In this document: positions 1 to 3,669 of the stretch, in pieces | Position numbering within the stretch: position 1 is the first letter of the stretch | Layout of the letters: every line of letters begins with the position of its first letter | Assembly (NCBI GenBank): GCA_000380705.1 | Contig: AQYM01000029.1 | Location: 1-5,662 of the forward strand | Length of the DNA stretch: 5,662 bases | Reading direction: 5' to 3' | Origin: Crenarchaeota archaeon SCGC AAA471-B05 | GTDB lineage: Archaea > Thermoproteota > Thermoprotei > Gearchaeales > Gearchaeaceae | Translations under genes and position numbers: made by a program | The notes under the pieces: model-generated | The model's database searches: none | What the model was told of the DNA's origin: nothing | Seen by the model: only the letters and a program-made list of their open reading frames with translations

Positions 1-293
1 TATTCAGCTTCAACTGTTACTCTTATCACATCCAACTTTCCTATTTTATATTGATTTACTATTAGGTCGTATAATTGCTTGTTTAATTCTGAAATATCCC
101 TTATTACAATATCTTTAGGAGCCAATTTACTAAAAGCTACCAACGCTACTCTTCTTAATTTATCTGCATATCTAGCTGCAATTATTAAACCAGTGCTTAA
201 TTCAAATTTATTTTTACCTATCGCAGACACTCTTACAGTGGTTTGTTCATATTCCTCAGCTCTTTCAATATCCCTTTTTACCTCTTCTTCCAT
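1..293 (-). CDS. DUF2258-like protein, paralogue A (3' end cut off by window edge)
   Basis: Reading the minus strand from the ATG at 293 gives 97 residues and no stop before the window edge, so the C-terminus is missing. A charged N-terminal extension (residues 1-17, starting MEEEVKRDIE) precedes a core with STGLIIAARYADKLRR at about residues 34-48 and DVIRVTVEAE at about 88-97. This core aligns by eye with the complete protein at 3277-3627 (NTGGIIAGAYADKVRR, then DMVRIVIDYE), so the two are paralogues. I recognise the pattern as the archaeal DUF2258 family, whose function is not known to me. There is no signal peptide or membrane segment. It reads in the same direction as the lactonase gene upstream, with a 47-base gap holding T-runs and its own TATA-like box, so it is probably transcribed separately. 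The family name is from memory; the paralogy is seen directly. Confidence 0.8.
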   Translation of the reverse strand, partial: MEEEVKRDIERAEEYEQTTVRVSAIGKNKFELSTGLIIAARYADKLRRVALVAFSKLAPKDIVIRDISELNKQLYDLIVNQYKIGKLDVIRVTVEAE

Positions 294-305
294 CAATTAA
301 TATTC

Positions 306-326
306 AAAAAATTTTTAAATAAAAAA
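306..326 (-). terminator. oligo-T terminator of the lactonase gene
   Basis: On the minus strand two runs of six T (326-321 and 311-306) follow 15-35 bases after the TAA of the lactonase gene. T-runs without a required hairpin are the normal intrinsic terminators of archaeal RNA polymerase. The run overlaps the putative promoter of the next gene. Confidence 0.4.
311..320 (-). promoter_or_regulatory. TATA-like box for the DUF2258-like gene A
   Basis: On the minus strand this reads ATTTAAAAAT, centred about 22 bases before the ATG at 293. The spacing roughly fits a leaderless or near-leaderless archaeal transcript. No Shine-Dalgarno sequence precedes the ATG. The surrounding DNA is so AT-rich that the match is weak evidence by itself. 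Confidence 0.35.
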
Positions 327-340
327 TTAATTATGTAAAA

Positions 341-1159
341 TTATTCTAAATACTTTGGCGGTCTAGGATTTTTATCCCAGAACCTTGTATCATGACTTAT
401 TATTACTTTTGTATTTGGTCTTTTAGCCCAGAGCTTAATTTTCTTAATATTTGCTATATATTCTTCTCTATTTTCCAATAACCAACCTTTATTTTCTGAC
501 TCATATTCTTCGAATAGATGTACGAAATCTCCCGTGAAAATATACGTATTACCTGCATCTGTATCCACTTTAAGAATAACATGGCCTGGAGTATGACCCC
601 CTGAATAATATATCTCAATTCCTGGAAGTAACTCTAAGAACTCTCCATCAAATATAAACCAATTTGCTCCTTTTAAAGCTATGATATCTAAGTCTATATA
701 TGCTCCTCCTTTATTCATCCATAACCTATAAAGTGCTGTCTGGAGTTCCTTTTTATGTACAATCAAAGGAGTATTATGGTCTTTAAATATGTAAGCTTGT
801 CCTGCATGATCCAAATGTAAATGAGAGAATACTATGAAATGGACATCCCTAGTTTTTAAACCGACTTTTTCAAGCTGTTTTTCTATTGTATTTTCGTTTT
901 TGTTAAAATTTGTTACTGGGAAAACGTTGAAAACAGGTTTGGGCCATTTTTCTGCAGCTTCAGGATGAACTCCTGTATCAAAAAGCACGTTTCCATCCTT
1001 ATGCTCTATCAATGCTCCTGTAATAGGTATATCAATCCATTCAACTACTTTGGCTGTCCCCCTTTCCATTATAACTGCAGGATCTGGTATAAACCAGCCT
1101 TTTTCTCCTGCAAGCCATCCGTAATCTAAAAGAAATATTCTTTTTACTCCAGTTTTCAT
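341..1159 (-). CDS. Metallo-beta-lactamase-fold hydrolase, N-acyl-homoserine-lactonase type
   Basis: Predicted cytoplasmic metal-dependent hydrolase; AHL lactonases open the lactone ring of acyl-homoserine lactones. Numbered from the longer start at 1183 (280 aa), all expected ligands are present: H121, H123, D125 and H126 in HLHLDHAG, H197 in GGHTPGH, D219 in FTGDFVH and H264 in ISHD. Length and motif spacing match single-domain AHL lactonases such as AiiA (about 250 aa) and not RNase Z or glyoxalase II. AiiA has a tyrosine three residues after the bridging Asp; here that position is H222, so the true substrate may be another lactone or ester. I chose the ATG at 1159 (272 aa), because the ATG at 1183 lies inside a good TATA box and homology begins around the second Met. 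The gene is divergent from eL33 and followed by a DUF2258-like gene; neither neighbour suggests a substrate. Fold: sure. Substrate: unsure. Confidence 0.85.
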   Translation of the reverse strand: MKTGVKRIFLLDYGWLAGEKGWFIPDPAVIMERGTAKVVEWIDIPITGALIEHKDGNVLFDTGVHPEAAEKWPKPVFNVFPVTNFNKNENTIEKQLEKVGLKTRDVHFIVFSHLHLDHAGQAYIFKDHNTPLIVHKKELQTALYRLWMNKGGAYIDLDIIALKGANWFIFDGEFLELLPGIEIYYSGGHTPGHVILKVDTDAGNTYIFTGDFVHLFEEYESENKGWLLENREEYIANIKKIKLWAKRPNTKVIISHDTRFWDKNPRPPKYLE

Positions 1160-1181
1160 ACCTCTACAATATTCTAAAAAC

Positions 1182-1190
1182 ATTTAAAAT
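1182..1190 (-). promoter_or_regulatory. TATA box of the lactonase gene; decides the start
   Basis: On the minus strand the sequence ATTTTAAAT is centred about 26 bases upstream of the ATG at 1159, the expected distance for a leaderless Sulfolobales transcript. The alternative ATG at 1183-1181 overlaps this box and so would lie upstream of the transcript. A GAGGT directly abuts the ATG at 1159, but with zero spacing it is a poor Shine-Dalgarno. Confidence 0.55.
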
Positions 1191-1225
1191 TATCTGATAT
1201 CATTACTTCAGTTAATAATGGTTAT

Positions 1226-1246
1226 ATTATAAGTGGGCTTTATAAT
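1226..1246. repeat. Perfect 7-bp inverted repeat in the lactonase/eL33 divergent spacer
   Basis: ATTATAA (1226-1232) and TTATAAT (1240-1246) are exact reverse complements separated by the seven bases GTGGGCT. It lies about 67 bases upstream of the lactonase start and 126 upstream of eL33. It could be a dimeric-regulator operator or simply chance in AT-rich DNA. The rest of the 1184-1371 spacer holds only the two promoters. Confidence 0.3.
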
Positions 1247-1336
1247 GATTACTTTACAACTATGCATTAATAATACTTTTGGATAATGAGTTCAATATTG
1301 TTAAATCCTCTTTCTTAAATTTAGTAAACTTGTAAT

Positions 1337-1346
1337 CTTTATATAT
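1337..1346 (+). promoter_or_regulatory. TATA box of the eL33 gene
   Basis: CTTTATATAT ends 25 bases before the GTG at 1372, giving a predicted transcription start at or within a few bases of the start codon. No Shine-Dalgarno precedes the GTG, so translation is probably leaderless. Confidence 0.55.
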
Positions 1347-1371
1347 GTTTGCCTAATTTTTTTAAAATATT

Positions 1372-1638
1372 GTGGAAGGAAGAATAGTTAATTTTAGATT
1401 AGGTGGTAAAAGACAATATAGCAATCAAGTACTTATCTTAATTGAAGAAGCAATAAAAGACCCAAATATACCTTTAGGTAAAAAGGTAATCGTTAAGGAC
1501 AAATATAACAACATTTATACAGGAAAAATAATAAAAAGGCATGGTAAAGGAAAAACTTACATAGCGATATTTAAGCCGAATATACCGCCTATAGCTTTAG
1601 GAAATAAGGTTGAAATTTTAGTTGATGATATCAGTTGA
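1372..1638 (+). CDS. rpl35ae: 50S ribosomal protein L35Ae (eL33)
   Basis: Small basic 88-residue protein of the large ribosomal subunit, found in archaea and eukaryotes but not bacteria. It is a small beta-barrel rRNA-binding protein. The sequence starts MEGRIVNFRLGGKRQYSNQV, has a central GKKVIVKD around residues 37-43, and carries the family-typical C-terminal half GKIIKRHGKGKTYIAIF (51-67) with H57-G58, then the IALGNKVEI ending (74-82). I compared this from memory with Pyrococcus L35Ae (GKIVRVHGTKGAVRARF, then QALGDYVEIV); the length also matches the family (about 87 aa). The start is GTG at 1372, supported by the TATA box about 30 bases upstream and by the family N-terminus. The final codons overlap, on the other strand, the D box of a candidate C/D sRNA. 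It is divergent from the lactonase and 102 bases upstream of cas6. Confidence 0.9.
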   Translation: MEGRIVNFRLGGKRQYSNQVLILIEEAIKDPNIPLGKKVIVKDKYNNIYTGKIIKRHGKGKTYIAIFKPNIPPIALGNKVEILVDDIS

Positions 1639-1686
1639 CCCTCTGTTCTTCATTATATCAGTGGTGGTGCATTTCTTCATCGAAAA
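1626..1686 (-). ncRNA. Candidate C/D box sRNA (2'-O-methylation guide), antisense to the eL33 3' end
   Basis: On the minus strand the four boxes occur in the right order: C-like TCGATGA (1683-1677), a 15-nt guide, D' CTGA (1661-1658), one spacer base, C'-like ATAATGA (1656-1650), a second 15-nt guide, and D CTGA (1634-1631). The boxed core is 53 nt, in the normal archaeal range, with equal arms. The 3' part of the first guide, AUGCACCACC, is complementary to GGUGGUGCAU, a conserved helix-34 segment of small-subunit rRNA as I remember it. By the D+5 rule the target would be the G equivalent to about E. coli G1050. I cannot place the second guide (complement begins UUGACCCUCUG). A TATA-like TTTTTAT (1715-1709) lies about 26 bases ahead of position 1686. 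Weak points: C and C' deviate from RUGAUGA, and the D'-C' spacer is only one base. The ends are estimates. Confidence 0.45.
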
Positions 1687-1696
1687 AATATTTTTG

Positions 1697-1710
1697 TTTT
1701 TAAAATAAAA
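1697..1710 (+). promoter_or_regulatory. Possible TATA box for cas6
   Basis: TTTTTAAAATAAAA is centred about 37 bases before the cas6 ATG, which would give a leader of roughly 10-12 bases without a Shine-Dalgarno. The whole 1687-1740 stretch is A/T only apart from a few bases, so this call is weak. The same stretch may also carry the minus-strand promoter of the C/D sRNA candidate. Confidence 0.25.
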
Positions 1711-1740
1711 ATTTTTCTTTGTTAAAGATAAAAATTAATT

Positions 1741-2649
1741 ATGTTAATAATTAGTTATAATTTCACAGTTCATGAAAATATAATTTTAAATAGTTTCTCT
1801 GGTTTTATAGTTCGCGGTATATTTTTTTCTCTCATTAAAAAAGAAAATCCTAAACTAGCTGACGAATTACATCAAAGCAAAAGTATTGCTCCTTATTCTA
1901 CAAAACCTATTGTTATGGTATATCCTATGCAAAGAATAATTTATGATAAGATTCCTATGAATTCCTTATGTAAAATTTCCATTATAATATTAGATGAAAA
2001 AATTTCAGAAATTATAAAGGATTTTCTTATAAAAGCTGATGTAATTGACATTCTAGGTAAGCTTATTACTCTAAATTCCATCGAAGTTAAAAATGTTAGA
2101 GTAGAAGAGATATTTAAAAATGCAAAACCGTTAAAAAAATTCTCAATAAACTATTTAACCCCAACATCTTTTAGAAAATCGGCCATAAAGTGTTGTGAAC
2201 ATTGTTATGTTTATTCAATGTTAAAAAAAGGAGAAAGTAAAAGCAAAGAAGCTGTCGAAGAGATATCAAAAATTAAACTTAGAAGAGGCGCAGTAGGTGT
2301 TTATCCTGAATTATTACCTTTTATAAAAAACTTAATTAGACTTGTTAACAGATTTTTTCCTGTAAACTTTAATATTAAAGAATTTGAAGAATGGTTGGAT
2401 TATGAAAGTATAGTCATTTCAGGTTTTCCTTCAGGTATAAAAACAATAAGAGTTTATGAACATAAAGTATCAAATAAATATGTAATAGGTTTTATAGGAA
2501 AGGTAAATTACTCTATAAGAGAAAAACTCTACAATGAAAATTATGCGCAAATTCTTAACGGTTTATTAAAATTAGCTGAATATACAAATATGGGTATTGG
2601 TAGAACTGCAGGATTAGGATGGATTAAAGTTGAAGAATACGAGGAATAA
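1741..2649 (+). CDS. cas6: CRISPR-associated endoribonuclease Cas6 (orphan)
   Basis: RAMP-superfamily ribonuclease that cuts precursor CRISPR RNA within each repeat to release crRNAs for type I and III effector complexes; cytoplasmic. At 302 aa it has the usual Cas6 size (about 240-300). The N-terminal ferredoxin-like domain has SGFIVRGIFFSLI (20-32), then PKLADELHQSKSIAPYS (37-53), the Cas6 helix in which His44 with Lys47 are the likely catalytic residues. YLTPTSFRKS is at 138-147. The C-terminus has the glycine-rich RAMP loop NMGIGRTAGLGWIKVE (283-298), comparable to LGIGRSRGIGFGEI, which I recall from Sulfolobus solfataricus Cas6. Unusual is the cluster CCEHC at 151-155, which might bind metal. 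No other cas gene or repeat array is in the window, so it must act on distant arrays or be a relic; the frame is intact. Start is the first ATG; no alternative fits the fold better. Confidence 0.88.
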   Translation: MLIISYNFTVHENIILNSFSGFIVRGIFFSLIKKENPKLADELHQSKSIAPYSTKPIVMVYPMQRIIYDKIPMNSLCKISIIILDEKISEIIKDFLIKADVIDILGKLITLNSIEVKNVRVEEIFKNAKPLKKFSINYLTPTSFRKSAIKCCEHCYVYSMLKKGESKSKEAVEEISKIKLRRGAVGVYPELLPFIKNLIRLVNRFFPVNFNIKEFEEWLDYESIVISGFPSGIKTIRVYEHKVSNKYVIGFIGKVNYSIREKLYNENYAQILNGLLKLAEYTNMGIGRTAGLGWIKVEEYEE

Positions 2650-2699
2650 CTAAATACTTTTATTCATCAAGCTCTTTATTTCTGAACATTCCATGTTTT

Positions 2700-2720
2700 A
2701 ATAACTTTATAGATTGAAAA
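2700..2720 (+). repeat. Single CRISPR-repeat-like segment
   Basis: The end of this stretch, TTTATAGATTGAAAA, resembles the 3' end of a common Sulfolobus CRISPR repeat (CTTATAGAATTGAAAG, from memory) with one missing A, and AATAA upstream resembles part of its 5' half. It lies 51 bases downstream of cas6. There is only one copy and no second repeat at spacer distance, so it may be chance or a decayed solo repeat. Confidence 0.15.
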
Positions 2721-2756
2721 TCTCGTCCTTTCGGTCAGGGAGGTAATAAGTTAAAA

Positions 2757-2850
2757 CTTTATACCCAATCCATTTCTAGCTGAATATATATGAGAAATTT
2801 AGCTAAGAATCTATGGCTGACTTCCTTTCTTTAGGGATTTTCCTCTCATA
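2757..2850 (+). ncRNA. Possible small structured RNA downstream of cas6
   Basis: A TATA-like CTTTATAC (2757-2764) predicts a transcript start near 2786-2788. From there the sequence can fold into a nested hairpin. The outer stem TATGAGA (2789-2795) pairs perfectly with TCTCATA (2844-2850). The inner stem CTAAGAA (2803-2809) pairs with TTC and TTAG (2827-2829, 2831-2834) with one bulged T. The apical loop is 2810-2826. A competing hairpin, AGCTGAAT (2778-2785) with ATTTAGCT (2797-2804) plus four more pairs, overlaps the first. No C/D or H/ACA box set is convincing: an ACA at 2862-2864 is too far from the stem. This is a structural guess only. Confidence 0.22.
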
Positions 2851-3064
2851 AATTCTGAGTTACATCTTTCATTTAAGGAACTAGAATTCCCATATAAGGG
2901 AGTTAGAAAAATGAATGTCTTGTTATCCAAATAAACAGTAAGTTACTTTTTTGAAGCAAACAATATATAAAATCGAGTATTTTTAATATATAAAATTTTC
3001 GCTAAATTTTTCTATTTTTAAATTTTAATGTTTATGCTAAAAATATGCAATAAAAAGAAAAAAA

Positions 3065-3072
3065 TTTATATA
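3065..3072 (+). promoter_or_regulatory. TATA box of the zinc-ribbon gene
   Basis: TTTATATA is preceded by a purine run (AAAAAGAAAAAAA, 3052-3064) suitable as a BRE, and predicts transcription from about 3094-3097. This leaves a leader of about 10 bases with no good Shine-Dalgarno before the ATG at 3106. It is one of the clearest core promoters in the window. Confidence 0.55.
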
Positions 3073-3105
3073 CTAAATTAAGCGTATATTAATAATAGAG
3101 AAGCC

Positions 3106-3255
3106 ATGGTAACAGCCTATTGTGTAAAGTGTAAGAAAAGCGTAGAAGTAAAGAACCCACAAGAAGTAACCTTAAAGAACAACAGGAAGGCTGTTAAGGG
3201 AACCTGCCCAACCTGCGGAGGAACAGTATTTAGAATAGGGGCTTTAAAGAAATAA
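3106..3255 (+). CDS. Small zinc-ribbon protein, DUF5679-like
   Basis: A 49-residue protein starting MVTAYCVKCKKSVEVKNPQE, with two CxxC knuckles: C6-C9 and C34-C37 (TCPTCGGTVFRIG). The four cysteines in a 4 + 4 pattern indicate one structural zinc. The core AYCVKC...VEVKNPQEVTLKN...KGTCPTCGG matches my memory of the DUF5679 family, small proteins widespread in archaea and some bacteria with no established function. Eight lysines in the first 31 residues would suit nucleic-acid or ribosome binding, but that is inference. Codon choice stands out: AAG (9) against AAA (2), only AAC for Asn, ACC and TGC common, while neighbouring genes mostly use AAA and AAT. This suggests strong expression. It has its own promoter and is convergent with the DUF2258-like gene, only 21 bases apart. 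The ATG at 3106 is the only sensible start. Confidence 0.82.
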   Translation: MVTAYCVKCKKSVEVKNPQEVTLKNNRKAVKGTCPTCGGTVFRIGALKK

Positions 3256-3270
3256 ATAAATAAAAATAAA

Positions 3271-3278
3271 TTTTTTTT
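3271..3278 (+). terminator. Oligo-T terminator of the zinc-ribbon gene
   Basis: Eight consecutive T start 16 bases after the TAA at 3253-3255, fitting archaeal intrinsic termination. The run overlaps the stop codon of the convergent gene (3277-3279). On the other strand the T-rich stretch from 3267 to 3251 could serve the convergent gene, making this a bidirectional terminator region. Confidence 0.5.
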
Positions 3279-3627
3279 AGCTTTGTGTTTGTTTAAATTC
3301 TTCTACCTTCTTTCTTACAGCTTCATCTATTCTTCCTTGATCTTGTCTTACAAACCATTCTATTTTTAATTTATCGTAATCCCAAACTATTTTTCCATCC
3401 TTTATTTCGTAATCTATAACTATTCGTACCATATCTCCTTTATCACACTTTAATTCTTCTACAAGTATTTTGTACAGTAATTGATTTAGTATTGCTGAAG
3501 CGTAAGCTACATCCTCTTGTTTTATCAAGCCTTGACTTACAGCTTCCTTGGTTAAGGCAAACAATGTCCTCCTTACCTTATCTGCGTATGCTCCTGCTAT
3601 AATACCTCCCGTATTTAAAGTGGGCAT
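3277..3627 (-). CDS. DUF2258-like protein, paralogue B
   Basis: A complete 116-residue protein, soluble, without signal peptide or membrane segment. The N-terminus PTLNTGGIIAGAYADKVRR (2-20) and the DMVRIVIDYEI segment (64-74) align with the partial protein at the left edge, so this is a second member of the same family. A predicted helical middle (QGLIKQEDVAYASAILNQLL, 32-51) is followed by a beta-type stretch and a charged C-terminal helix (RIDEAVRKKVEEFKQ, 99-113). I recall this as archaeal DUF2258; function unknown. It has no N-terminal charged extension, unlike paralogue A. It lies 42 bases downstream of kbl on the same strand and may be co-transcribed with it, though a TATA-like box in the gap allows separate expression. 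The only Met before the conserved core is the ATG at 3627, so the start is firm. Confidence 0.85.
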   Translation of the reverse strand: MPTLNTGGIIAGAYADKVRRTLFALTKEAVSQGLIKQEDVAYASAILNQLLYKILVEELKCDKGDMVRIVIDYEIKDGKIVWDYDKLKIEWFVRQDQGRIDEAVRKKVEEFKQTQS

Positions 3628-3647
3628 AAAAATATATTTTATATATT

Positions 3648-3655
3648 AAATTTAA
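3648..3655 (-). promoter_or_regulatory. TATA-like box of DUF2258-like gene B
   Basis: On the minus strand TTAAATTT is centred about 25 bases upstream of the ATG at 3627, suitable for a leaderless transcript. The more striking AATATATAAAAT (3647-3636) is only about 15 bases from the ATG and thus too close. The gap to kbl is just 42 bases, so read-through is also possible. Confidence 0.35.
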
Positions 3656-3669
3656 GAATAAATACTTTA

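Larger units (their letters stand above)
2650..3105. other. 456-base spacer without a convincing protein gene
   Basis: Both strands are broken by frequent stops and no family is recognisable. Items visible here are listed separately: a CRISPR-repeat-like piece (2700-2720), a hairpin-like relic (2721-2744), a TATA box with a nested hairpin (2757-2850) and the promoter of the zinc-ribbon gene (3065-3072). The part 2800-2900 is less AT-rich than its surroundings. From 2940 to 3090 it is almost pure A/T, with two direct copies of AATATATAAAAT (2962-2973 and 2985-2996). No tRNA or rRNA was seen. Confidence 0.6.

Noticed and set aside
79..300. A 73-residue plus-strand open frame
   Set aside because: It is antisense to the DUF2258-like gene A, whose protein aligns with a paralogue in the same window; the plus-strand frame has no family resemblance and no promoter.
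1189..1215. Second C/D box sRNA on the minus strand (CTGA at 1211-1208 followed by GTAATGA)
   Set aside because: There is no C box upstream and no D box at a fitting distance downstream; it also overlaps the lactonase promoter.
2780..2820. C/D box sRNA on the plus strand using CTGA at 2780-2783 and 2817-2820
   Set aside because: The C' candidate between them matches only the last four bases of the consensus, the second guide would be over 20 nt, and no C box is found upstream.
2789..2864. H/ACA guide RNA ending at the ACA at 2862-2864
   Set aside because: The basal stem ends at 2850, 11 bases before the ACA, and no K-turn or clear pseudouridylation pocket is visible.
2650..3105. CRISPR array downstream of cas6
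   Set aside because: No repeated 23-30 base unit at 35-45 base intervals exists; only one repeat-like fragment and short AT-rich repeats were found.
3636..3647. AATATATAAAAT as promoter of DUF2258-like gene B
   Set aside because: Its centre is about 15 bases from the ATG, too close for TATA-directed initiation at or before the start codon; there is no later Met before the conserved core.
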